Shown one piece after another: positions 56,998 through 64,000 of a stretch of DNA of 64,000 nt. This DNA is from Nocardioides furvisabuli (GTDB taxonomy: Bacteria; Actinomycetota; Actinomycetes; Propionibacteriales; Nocardioidaceae), in assembly GCF_021083185.1 (NCBI RefSeq), contig NZ_JAIGQB010000001.1:619382-683381 (forward strand). Reading direction: 5' to 3'. Position 1 is the stretch's first letter. Every line of letters starts with the position of its first letter. The position numbers were made by a program, and so were the translations under genes. The notes below the pieces were generated by a model, which saw only the letters and a list, made by a program, of their open reading frames with translations, was not told where the DNA came from and searched no databases.

Positions 56998-58398
56998 GTG
57001 CTGCGCGCCCACACCGTGGAGGACGTACGCCGTGCCGAGGCCGCCGCGATGGCGCGCCTGGCCGACGGTGCGCTGATGCAGCGCGCGGCCGCGGGTCTCG
57101 CCGCCGCGGTCCTGGACCTGCTCGGCGGCGGCTACGGCCGGCGCGTGCTGCTGCTCGTCGGCCCCGGCGACAACGGCGGCGACGCCCTGTGGGCCGGCGC
57201 CCGCCTGGCGGGTCGCGGGGTGCAGGTCGAGGCACTCCTGCTGGCCGACCGTGCCCACGAGGCCGGTCTCCGCGCGCTGCGCGCTGCAGGTGGGCGTGCG
57301 ACCGCTGCGCCCGCCGACCTCCACCCCTCCCCGGACCTCGTCGTCGACGGCATCGTCGGGATCGGCGGACGTCCGGGCCTCGCACCCGCCGCGGTCGCAG
57401 CCCTCGACCGCTTCGCAGGCGTGCCGGTGGTCGCCGTCGACGTCCCGTCGGGCGTCGACGTCGACACCGGACGGGTCGAGGGCCCGCACGTGCGGGCCGA
57501 CGTCACCGTCACCTTCGGCACCCACAAGGTGGCACACCTGGTCGACCCGGCGGCCACCGCCTGCGGTGCGCTGCACCTGGTGGACCTCGACCTCGCGGAC
57601 GGCGAGCTCGGCGTGCCCGCCGTCGAGGCGCTCCAGCCCGCCGACGTGCGTGCGCTGCTGCCGCACCCCTCGGACGTCGCGCACAAGTACACCCGTGGCG
57701 TCGTCGGCGTACGCGCCGGCTCGGGCACCTACCCCGGAGCCGCGCTGCTCGCGGTGTCCGGCGCGAACACCGGCCTCGTCGGCATGGTCCGCTACGTCGG
57801 TCCCGAGGACATCGCCCACACGGTGCGCAGCGCGCACCCGGAGGTCGTCGGCGCCGGCCGGGTGCAGGCGTGGGTCGTCGGTCCGGGCGGGGGAGACGAC
57901 GCGGGCACGATGCTCGCCGAGGCGCGCGCCGACGGCGTACCCCTGGTCGTGGACGCCGACGCGCTGCGCCACGTCGACCGACCACTGCCCGGCTGCGTGC
58001 TGACCCCCCACGCCGGCGAGCTCGCCGCGATGCTCGGCGTCGAGCGCGCCGAGGTCGAGGCCGCGCCGCTCGGCTTCGCGCGCGACGCCGCCCGCCGGTG
58101 GGGCTGCGTCGTGCTGCTGAAGGGCCACCACACGCTCGTCGCCGACCCGGCCGGTCGCGTCCGCGTCACCACCACGGGAGTGCCGTGGCTGGCCAGCGCC
58201 GGCGCCGGCGACGTCCTTGCGGGGGTGGTCGGGGCCCTGCTGGCGGCGGGACTCGAGGCGTACGACGCCGCATCGGTCGGCTCGTGGGTGCACGGGGCGG
58301 CGGCGACCGAGGCCTCGGCAGGCGGTCCGCTGACCGCGGGCCGGGTCGCCGTCCAGATCCCTCGACTCGTGCGCGACGTCCTGGCTGGTTTGGGATGA
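56998..58398 (+). CDS. nnr: Bifunctional NAD(P)H-hydrate repair enzyme (epimerase and dehydratase)
   Basis: 466 residues. Repairs damaged NAD(P)HX. The N-terminal epimerase domain (~1-205) carries GPGDNGGDALWAGARL and DVPSGVDVDTG. The C-terminal ADP-dependent dehydratase (ribokinase-like, ~220-466) carries GSGTYPGAALL, LTPHAGELAAM and the catalytic GAGDVLAG loop. Domain order matches the usual YjeF fusion. GTG start four bases after the acpS stop. Conserved neighbour of acpS and alr in actinobacteria. Confidence 0.95.
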   Translation: MLRAHTVEDVRRAEAAAMARLADGALMQRAAAGLAAAVLDLLGGGYGRRVLLLVGPGDNGGDALWAGARLAGRGVQVEALLLADRAHEAGLRALRAAGGRATAAPADLHPSPDLVVDGIVGIGGRPGLAPAAVAALDRFAGVPVVAVDVPSGVDVDTGRVEGPHVRADVTVTFGTHKVAHLVDPAATACGALHLVDLDLADGELGVPAVEALQPADVRALLPHPSDVAHKYTRGVVGVRAGSGTYPGAALLAVSGANTGLVGMVRYVGPEDIAHTVRSAHPEVVGAGRVQAWVVGPGGGDDAGTMLAEARADGVPLVVDADALRHVDRPLPGCVLTPHAGELAAMLGVERAEVEAAPLGFARDAARRWGCVVLLKGHHTLVADPAGRVRVTTTGVPWLASAGAGDVLAGVVGALLAAGLEAYDAASVGSWVHGAAATEASAGGPLTAGRVAVQIPRLVRDVLAGLG

Positions 58399-58405
58399 TC
58401 GAGCC

Positions 58406-59560
58406 ATGAGCGATCCCGTGCCCCCGCGCGCCGAGATCGTGGTCGACCTCGCCGCGGTCCGCCACAACGTCCGGGTCCTCAAGGACGTCGTCGCCGGTGC
58501 CGCGCCGGTGCAGCTGATGGTCGTGGTCAAGGCCGACGGCTACGGCCACGGCATGGTCGAGGTCGCCGCGGCGGCGCGCGCGGCGGGGGCCGACTGGCTC
58601 GGCGTCGCGACGATCGACGAGGCGCTGGCCCTTCGTGCGGCGGGTGATCGCGGGCCGCTGCTGTGCTGGCTCAGCGCCCCGGGCGACGACTTCGCGGCCG
58701 CCGTCGCCGCGGACGTCGAGGTCACCGCCTACTCCGAGGAGGAGCTGGAGGAGATCGCCGCCGTCGGCGGGGCACGTGTGCAGCTCAAGGTCGACACCGG
58801 CCTCTCGCGCGGTGGCGCACCCCGGAGGCTGTGGCACGACCTGTTCGCCGTGGCGAGCGACCTCGAGCGCGAGGGCCGGATCACCGTCACCGGCATCTGG
58901 TCGCACCTCGCGGCCAGCGACGAGCCCGACCACCCCGCCAACGACGCCCAGGAGGAGGCCTTCCGCGACGCGCTGGCCCTCGCCGCCTCGGCGGGCCTCG
59001 AGCCCGGCGTGCGGCACCTGGCCAACTCCGCCGCCGCGGTCCTGCGCCCCTCGGCCCGCTTCGACCTGGTCCGCTGCGGCATCGCCGCCTACGGCCTCGA
59101 TCCGGCGCCCGGCGCCAGCCCGCCGCTCGGGCTGCGCCCGGCGATGACCGTGCGGGCCCGGCTGGTGATGAGCAAGGAGATCGCTGCTGGCGACGGCGTG
59201 TCCTACGGCCACACCTGGCGCGCCGACGAGGACACGACCGTGGGCCTGGTGCCCGCGGGCTACGGCGAGGGCGTGCCGCGCGCGGCGGGCAACACCGCCG
59301 AGGCGTGGGTGGACGGCGTACGCCGCCCGATCCGCGGCCGGGTGTGCATGGACCAGCTCGTCGTCGACCTCGGCGGCGAGCTGCCGCCCCCCGGCACCGA
59401 GGTGGTCCTCTTCGGCCCCGGCGACCTCGGCGAGCCGACGGCCCAGGACTGGGCCGAGGCGGTCGACACCATCAACTACGAGATCGTCACACGCATCGGC
59501 GGCCGGCTGTCGCGTCGCCACGTCGACAGCGACGTGACCCCAGGAGGACACGCCCGGTGA
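58406..59560 (+). CDS. alr: Alanine racemase
   Basis: 384 residues. PLP enzyme making D-alanine for peptidoglycan. The PLP lysine is K42 (VKADGYGHG), with a TIM-barrel N-terminal domain and a beta C-terminal domain holding the second-site Tyr (SYGHTW) and the RGRVCMDQL motif. ATG start. The next gene overlaps by GTGA (4 bp). Confidence 0.97.
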   Translation: MSDPVPPRAEIVVDLAAVRHNVRVLKDVVAGAAPVQLMVVVKADGYGHGMVEVAAAARAAGADWLGVATIDEALALRAAGDRGPLLCWLSAPGDDFAAAVAADVEVTAYSEEELEEIAAVGGARVQLKVDTGLSRGGAPRRLWHDLFAVASDLEREGRITVTGIWSHLAASDEPDHPANDAQEEAFRDALALAASAGLEPGVRHLANSAAAVLRPSARFDLVRCGIAAYGLDPAPGASPPLGLRPAMTVRARLVMSKEIAAGDGVSYGHTWRADEDTTVGLVPAGYGEGVPRAAGNTAEAWVDGVRRPIRGRVCMDQLVVDLGGELPPPGTEVVLFGPGDLGEPTAQDWAEAVDTINYEIVTRIGGRLSRRHVDSDVTPGGHAR

Positions 59561-60624
59561 GCATCAGGGGACGCATCTTCGGCACCGTGGTCGGCGCCGC
59601 CGGCCTCGCCGCTGCCGCGGGCGCGGTCGGCATCGCCCGGCAGAACCGGGTCATCGGCAACCGCGCCGCAGGCGAGCGGGTCGAGTTCGGGGAGCTGCGC
59701 AGCCCCCGCCGCGTGGTCGTCACCGACGACGCGGTCGACCTGCACGTCGAGATCGACGACCCGGCCGACTTCGGCGCGCCCGCACCGGCCGACGACGACC
59801 TGACCCTGGTCTTCGTCCACGGCTACTCCCTGAACCTCGACTGCTGGCACTTCCAGCGCGCGGCCTACCGCGGGCAGGTCCGCACGGTCTTCTACGACCA
59901 GCGCAGCCACGGCCGCTCGGGCCGGTCCGACGAGGACCACTGCACGATCGAGCAGCTCGGCCACGACCTGCGGCGCGTCATCGAGGACACCGTGCCCGGC
60001 AGGTGCGTCGTGGTGGGCCACTCGATGGGTGGGATGAGCGTGATCTCGCTGGCCGAGCACCACCCGGACCTCTTCGGCGACAAGGTCCTCGGCGCCGCCC
60101 TGCTCTCCACCACGGCCGGAGGCCTCGACCCCGGTCGCATCCTCTTCCCGATGCTGCCGCTCGGCCTCGGTGGCCGGTTCGTCGGCCGGGCCGTGCGCAC
60201 CCTCGACCGGGGTCACCGGGTCGTGGACCTGGCCCGCTCGTGGGGGCACGCCGTGGCCGACGTCTTCACCGATCGCTACGCCTTCGGGACCGACGAGGTC
60301 CCCGCCTCCCACGTCGAGTTCGTCTACTCGATGCTCAACGCGACGCCGTTCGCGGTGGTCGCCGACTTCTACCCCGCCTTCGCGACGCTCGACAACTTCG
60401 ACCACCTCGAGGCACTCAGCCGCGTGCCCACCGCGATCATCTGCGGCACCGAGGACAAGATCACCTCGGTCGGGCACAGCCGCAAGCTGCACAGCCGGAT
60501 CCCCGGCTCCAGCCTGCTGGAGTGCGAGGGCGCCGGGCACATGGTGGTGCTCGAGCGCCACAAGGAGGTCATCGCCGAGCTCGACGACCTGATCTCGCTG
60601 GCCCAGGCCGGTGCGGCGCGATGA
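59557..60624 (+). CDS. Alpha/beta hydrolase with an N-terminal membrane or signal segment
   Basis: 355 residues. An N-terminal hydrophobic stretch (~8-25, GTVVGAAGLAAAAGAVGIA) precedes an alpha/beta-hydrolase fold: oxyanion region VFVHGYSLN, YDQRSHGRSG, nucleophile elbow GHSMGGMS, acid in CGTEDKI, and the catalytic His in GAGHMVVLE. A gene of this kind commonly sits between alr and tsaE in actinobacteria. Lipase/esterase activity is likely; substrate unknown. It overlaps both neighbours by 4 bp. Confidence 0.9.
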   Translation: MSIRGRIFGTVVGAAGLAAAAGAVGIARQNRVIGNRAAGERVEFGELRSPRRVVVTDDAVDLHVEIDDPADFGAPAPADDDLTLVFVHGYSLNLDCWHFQRAAYRGQVRTVFYDQRSHGRSGRSDEDHCTIEQLGHDLRRVIEDTVPGRCVVVGHSMGGMSVISLAEHHPDLFGDKVLGAALLSTTAGGLDPGRILFPMLPLGLGGRFVGRAVRTLDRGHRVVDLARSWGHAVADVFTDRYAFGTDEVPASHVEFVYSMLNATPFAVVADFYPAFATLDNFDHLEALSRVPTAIICGTEDKITSVGHSRKLHSRIPGSSLLECEGAGHMVVLERHKEVIAELDDLISLAQAGAAR

Positions 60625-61508
60625 GCCTCGACGTACGCAGGGTGGGTCCCGAGGCCGCCGCCGACGTGCTGGCCGTGGTGCAGGAGGCGTTCGGGGCGCG
60701 GCCCGTCCTCGACCCGCCGGCCGACGCCCTCGCCGAGGACGTCGACTCCATCGCCCGGATGCTGGCGCGCCGCGGCGGCCTGCTCGCGACCCTCGACGGC
60801 GAGCCGGTGGGCTGCGCGATCCTCGACGTGGCCCCCGACGGGCTCGTGCTGCGGCGCTTCGGCGTGCTGCCGACCGCGCAGGGTCGCGGGGTCGCGACGG
60901 CCCTCGTCGAGGCGGCCCGCGACGCCGCGCTCGGCCGCCCGGCCGTGGTGGTGGTGGCCCGCGAGGAGCTGCCGGTGACCGTCGCCTTCTGGGAGCGCCA
61001 CGGTTTCGTCGAGACGAGCCGCTCCAGCCCCTACGTCACCCTCGCCCTGCAGCTGGCGACCGACGTCGACGCACCCGACGCCGAGACGATGCGCGGGCTG
61101 GGGGAGCGGGTCGGGCGCAGCCTCGCCGCGGGCGACCTCGTCGTGCTCACCGGCGAGCTGGGGGCGGGCAAGACGACCTTCACCCAGGGCCTCGGCACCG
61201 GCCTGCAGGTCCGCGGCGGCGTCACGTCCCCGACCTTCGTGATCTCGCGGGTCCACCCCTCGCTCGTGGGAGGTCCGGACCTCGTGCACGTCGACGCCTA
61301 CCGGCTCGGTGGCCTCGCCGAGCTCGACGACCTCGACCTCGACGCCTCGCTGGACGAGGCCGTCACGGTCGTCGAGTGGGGCGCCGGCCTCGCCGAGTCC
61401 CTCGCCGAGTCGCGGCTCGAGGTCGTCATCGAGCGGGCCGTGGGCGAGACCCCCGACGACGAGCTCGATCCGCGCCGCGTTTGCCTGCGCTGGGTCGCGG
61501 GCCAGTAA
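60621..61508 (+). CDS. tsaE: GNAT domain fused to TsaE (t6A37 ATPase)
   Basis: 295 residues, about twice the ~150 of TsaE alone. Residues ~1-145 are a GNAT domain with acetyl-CoA loop GVLPTAQGRGVATAL (81-95) and WERHGF. Residues ~150-295 are TsaE: Walker A GELGAGKT (178-185), SPTFVISRVHP, VHVDAYRLGG and VVEWGAGL. TsaE is the ATPase that recycles the TsaB-TsaD complex for N6-threonylcarbamoyladenosine at tRNA position 37. The fusion is in one continuous frame with no intervening start signal. ATGA overlap with the hydrolase gene. Confidence 0.93.
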   Translation: MSLDVRRVGPEAAADVLAVVQEAFGARPVLDPPADALAEDVDSIARMLARRGGLLATLDGEPVGCAILDVAPDGLVLRRFGVLPTAQGRGVATALVEAARDAALGRPAVVVVAREELPVTVAFWERHGFVETSRSSPYVTLALQLATDVDAPDAETMRGLGERVGRSLAAGDLVVLTGELGAGKTTFTQGLGTGLQVRGGVTSPTFVISRVHPSLVGGPDLVHVDAYRLGGLAELDDLDLDASLDEAVTVVEWGAGLAESLAESRLEVVIERAVGETPDDELDPRRVCLRWVAGQ

Positions 61509-61518
61509 CCTCGACGCC

Positions 61519-62157
61519 GTGCTCCTCGCCTTCGACACCGCGACCCCGTTGGTGACCGTCGCCCTGCACGACGGCGAGCGGGTTCTGGTGGAGCACTCGT
61601 CGGAGGTCCCGATGAAGCACGGCGAGCACCTCGCGCCGCTCATCGAGCGGACCATGGCCGAGGCCGGCATCGTGCGCCAGGACCTCACCGCCGTCGCGGT
61701 CGGCGTCGGGCCCGGCCCCTTCACGGGCCTGCGCGTCGGGGTGGTGACCGCACGCACGCTCGGCTTCGTCCTCGACATCCCGGTCTACGGCGTGTGCTCG
61801 CTCGACGCGATCGCGCTCGAGGCCGTCGGCACAGGGACCGCCACCGGCAGCTTCCTCGTCGCGACCGACGCCCGTCGCAAGGAGGTCTACCTCGCCGCCT
61901 ACGACGTCGACGGACGCCGCCTGGAGGGCCCGGTCGTCACCCGGCCCGCCGACGTCGCCACCGATGCCCCGGTCGCCGGCGCGGGACCGCTGCTCTACCC
62001 CGAGCACTTCCCGCACGCCATCGCCCCGGACCGCCCGAGTGCCGGCTGGCTGGCAGCGGGAGTGAGCTCGGAGCTCGTAGGATTGCTCGATCCCGAACCC
62101 CTCTACCTGCGCCGCCCCGACGCGGTCGCGGGCGCACCCAGAAAGCCTGTCTCGTGA
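61519..62157 (+). CDS. tsaB: tRNA t6A37 threonylcarbamoyltransferase complex subunit TsaB
   Basis: 212 residues. ASKHA-fold partner of TsaD: LLAFDTATPLVTVAL, the dimerisation stretch KHGEHLAPLIERTM, and GVGPGPFTGLRVGV. It lacks the metal-binding histidines of TsaD, as expected for TsaB. GTG start; ends overlapping rimI by GTGA. Confidence 0.95.
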   Translation: MLLAFDTATPLVTVALHDGERVLVEHSSEVPMKHGEHLAPLIERTMAEAGIVRQDLTAVAVGVGPGPFTGLRVGVVTARTLGFVLDIPVYGVCSLDAIALEAVGTGTATGSFLVATDARRKEVYLAAYDVDGRRLEGPVVTRPADVATDAPVAGAGPLLYPEHFPHAIAPDRPSAGWLAAGVSSELVGLLDPEPLYLRRPDAVAGAPRKPVS

Positions 62158-62609
62158 TCCGTCCCGCAGCCCTGGCCGACCTCCCGGCCCTCGTCGCCCT
62201 CGAGCAGGAGCTCTTCGGTGCCGACGCGTGGAGCGAGAGCCTGATCCGCGAGGAGATCGAGGGTCCCGGTCGCCGCTTCGTGGTCACCGACGACCTCTCC
62301 GGCTACGCCGTGACGATGACGGCGGGCGACATCGTGGACCTGCTGCGCATCGGCGTACGCCCCGGGGCGCGGCGCAGCGGCGTGGCCTCGCGGCTGCTCG
62401 ACGAGCTCCTGGTGGACACCGAGGACGCGTCCCGGATGCTGCTCGAGGTGAGCGTCACCAATGCCGAGGCTGTCGGCTTCTACGTCGCGCGCCAGTTCAG
62501 CGTGATCGACGTGCGCCCCCACTACTACCGCGACGGGTCCGAGGCGTTGGTGATGTGCCGCTGGCTCCCCGGCGCCGCCCGCGCGCAGACGGCGACCGCG
62601 CATGACTGA
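62154..62609 (+). CDS. rimI: Ribosomal-protein-alanine N-acetyltransferase RimI
   Basis: 151 residues. Single GNAT domain with acetyl-CoA loop [29 protein letters not shown] and the C-terminal [12 protein letters not shown] (PxYYxDGxDA-type motif of RimI). It acetylates the N-terminal alanine of uS18 in E. coli. Its place between tsaB and tsaD is the canonical actinobacterial arrangement. GTG start. Confidence 0.94.
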   Translation: MIRPAALADLPALVALEQELFGADAWSESLIREEIEGPGRRFVVTDDLSGYAVTMTAGDIVDLLRIGVRPGARRSGVASRLLDELLVDTEDASRMLLEVSVTNAEAVGFYVARQFSVIDVRPHYYRDGSEALVMCRWLPGAARAQTATAHD

Positions 62610-63648
62610 CGAGCCGCTGGTCCTGGGGATCGAGACCTCCTGCGACGAGACCGGCGTCGGCATCGTGCGGGGCCACACGCTGCTCGCCGACACCGTCGCG
62701 AGCAGCGTCGCGGAGCACGCCCGCTTCGGCGGCGTCGTCCCGGAGGTCGCGAGCCGGGCCCACCTCGAGGCGATGGTCCCCACGATCGAGCGCGCCGCAG
62801 AGACGGCGGGGATCTCGTTGAGCGACGTCGACGCGGTCGCGGTCACCAGCGGTCCCGGGCTGGCCGGGGCGCTGCTGGTCGGCGTGGCGAGCGCCAAGGC
62901 GCTCGCCCTCGGCCTGGGCAAGCCGATCTACGGCGTCAACCACCTGGCCGCGCACGTCGCGGTCGACCAGCTCGAGCACGGGCCCCTGCCCGAGCCGTGC
63001 CTGGCCATGCTCGTCTCCGGCGGCCACTCCAGCCTGCTCGAGGTCACCGACGTCACCGTCGGCGTCGAGCCGATGGGCTCGACCATCGACGACGCGGCCG
63101 GCGAGGCCTTCGACAAGGTCGCGCGCCTGCTGGGCCTGCCCTTCCCCGGCGGCCCCCACATCGACAAGCAGGCCCGCAGCGGCAACAGCGTGGCCATCGA
63201 CTTCCCGCGCGGCCTGACCAGCCGCAAGGACCTCGAGCGTCACCGCTTCGACTTCTCCTTCTCCGGCCTCAAGACCGCAGTCGCGCGCTGGGTCGAGGCC
63301 CAGCAGCGCGCCGGCACGCCGATCGACGTTGCCGACGTGGCGGCGTCCTTCCAGGAGGCCGTGTGCGACGTGCTCACCCGCAAGGCGATCGACGCCGCCA
63401 CGAGCCGCGGGATCGAGGACATCCTCATCGGTGGAGGGGTCGCGGCCAACAGCCGCCTGCGGGCCATGGCCGAGGAGCGCGCCACGGCTGCGGGCATCCG
63501 CGTCCGGGTGCCGCGCCCCGGGCTCTGCACCGACAACGGCGCCATGGTCGCCGCACTGGGGGCCGAGCTCGTCGCGCGAGGACGTACGCCCTCGATGCTC
63601 GACCTGCCGGCCGACTCCTCGATGCCCCTCACCACCGTGGTGGCCTGA
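62602..63648 (+). CDS. tsaD: tRNA t6A37 threonylcarbamoyltransferase TsaD
   Basis: 348 residues. Catalytic subunit that transfers threonylcarbamoyl to A37 of ANN-decoding tRNAs. Landmarks: [12 protein letters not shown], the iron-binding H114/H118 (NHLAAH), [22 protein letters not shown] and FSGLKTAV, plus the late [10 protein letters not shown] and CTDNGAMVA. Overlaps rimI by 8 bp. In many actinobacteria groES/groEL follow; here a leftward gene comes next. Confidence 0.97.
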   Translation: MTDEPLVLGIETSCDETGVGIVRGHTLLADTVASSVAEHARFGGVVPEVASRAHLEAMVPTIERAAETAGISLSDVDAVAVTSGPGLAGALLVGVASAKALALGLGKPIYGVNHLAAHVAVDQLEHGPLPEPCLAMLVSGGHSSLLEVTDVTVGVEPMGSTIDDAAGEAFDKVARLLGLPFPGGPHIDKQARSGNSVAIDFPRGLTSRKDLERHRFDFSFSGLKTAVARWVEAQQRAGTPIDVADVAASFQEAVCDVLTRKAIDAATSRGIEDILIGGGVAANSRLRAMAEERATAAGIRVRVPRPGLCTDNGAMVAALGAELVARGRTPSMLDLPADSSMPLTTVVA

Positions 63649-63665
63649 ACCGAGGTCGACCGACC

Positions 63666-64000
63666 TCAGTCGAGGACGCCGGGGGCGACGTCGTCGTCCC
63701 CGAGCCAGTCCTGGTCGTGGACCAGCCGGTCACGGTCGGTGGCACGGTCGCGGTCGCCCTTGCGACCGCCTCGGCCGGCTGCGCCCGCGGCGCCGGCCGT
63801 GCCGACGGCACGGGCGCCGCTCACGCCACGTCCGCCCGACCGCGCGCCGGAAGACGATCCGGCCGCGCCGGTGGCGGCGCCACGACCACCGGCCGCGCCA
63901 CGACCACCGGCCGCGCCGCCGCCACCGGCCGCGCCGCGACCCGCGGTGGAGCCGGCGGCAGCCGCACGCGAGGCAGGGCTGCCGGCGGTGCCGGCGCTGC
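63666..64000 (-). CDS. C-terminal part of a Gly/Ala-rich protein, type VII secretion-associated type
   Basis: 111 codons plus two bases; the start lies outside the window. The sequence is almost pure Gly, Ala, Arg and Ser (repeats of GRGAAGG) and ends in a charged tail: RKGDRDRATDRDR followed by DQDWLGDDDVAPGVLD. A Gly-rich stretch ending in an aromatic/acidic DxxWLxDD...PGV tail is typical of actinobacterial PPE/WXG-like proteins associated with ESX loci. That assignment is inference from the tail only. Leftward, convergent with tsaD (17 bp between the stops). Confidence 0.7.
   Translation of the reverse strand, partial: SAGTAGSPASRAAAAGSTAGRGAAGGGGAAGGRGAAGGRGAATGAAGSSSGARSGGRGVSGARAVGTAGAAGAAGRGGRKGDRDRATDRDRLVHDQDWLGDDDVAPGVLD
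63877..63930 (+). repeat. Three 18-bp tandem repeats in the Gly/Ala-rich gene
   Basis: Units at 63877, 63895 and 63913; the first two are identical and the third differs at two or three bases. They encode GAAGGR-type hexapeptides on the minus strand. Confidence 0.8.

Noticed and set aside
63877..63930. 18-bp tandem repeats considered as a CRISPR-like array
   Set aside because: Units are contiguous without spacers, too short, and encode Gly/Ala repeats in frame.

Overview
The window is chromosomal DNA of a very GC-rich actinobacterium. Codon third positions are almost all G or C and GTG starts are common. The SigE-family sigma factor, the actinobacterial-style acidic tails on bL17 and uS9, and the TsaE-TsaB-RimI-TsaD block downstream of alr all fit the order Propionibacteriales, most likely Nocardioides or a close relative. 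The family-level placement is inference; no rRNA gene or other direct marker is present.

Layout. (1) 1-12.7 kb: a signalling and envelope locus. A Ser/Thr kinase (cut by the window edge) and an FHA-domain protein read leftward. Divergent from them, a giant membrane-anchored Ig-like/fibronectin III protein is followed by a MoxR AAA+ ATPase, a DUF58 protein and a TgpA-like transglutaminase-fold membrane protein whose catalytic Cys and His are replaced. (2) 12.9-16.8 kb: the alpha-operon type block infA-rpmJ-rpsM-rpsK-rpsD-rpoA-rplQ, closed by a strong hairpin. (3) 17.0-20.0 kb: a leftward insert between rplQ and truA, made of a ketopantoate-reductase-like gene, an ArsR/SRPBCC/DinB-like operon with its own operator pair, and a secreted TSP3-like protein. 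(4) 20.1-50.1 kb: truA and then about 29 kb of mixed metabolic genes: methyltransferase, lipoprotein-like sortase, aldo/keto reductase, CoA-disulfide-reductase-like flavoprotein, atypical Nramp, ABC-F, F420/flavin oxidoreductase, a beta-propeller protein, three acyl-CoA dehydrogenases, an HtrA-like protease, an ECF sigma operon, an XRE-NB-ARC-TPR regulator, a 1902-residue alpha-amylase/pullulanase, an MFS transporter, citrate synthase and a DAO-type oxidase. (5) 50.3-63.6 kb: housekeeping block rplM-rpsI-glmM, coaA, glmS-acpS-nnr-alr, a hydrolase, and tsaE (fused to a GNAT domain)-tsaB-rimI-tsaD. (6) The right edge holds the C-terminus of a Gly/Ala-rich protein with an acidic end resembling type VII secretion-associated proteins.

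How the parts work together. The ribosomal and RNA polymerase block, the peptidoglycan and amino-sugar genes (glmM, glmS, alr), the cofactor genes (coaA, acpS, nnr) and the t6A37 tRNA modification genes are core functions. Many of these genes overlap by 4 bp (ATGA or GTGA), which implies translational coupling. The accessory 20-50 kb region carries starch/pullulan degradation under a TGCAAG-type operator, acyl-CoA oxidation, stress proteolysis and a DasR-like operator (TGGTCTAGACCA) in front of an Nramp-related transporter. No tRNA or rRNA genes, insertion sequences, prophage or CRISPR arrays were seen, and no stretch over 300 bases lacks a gene.
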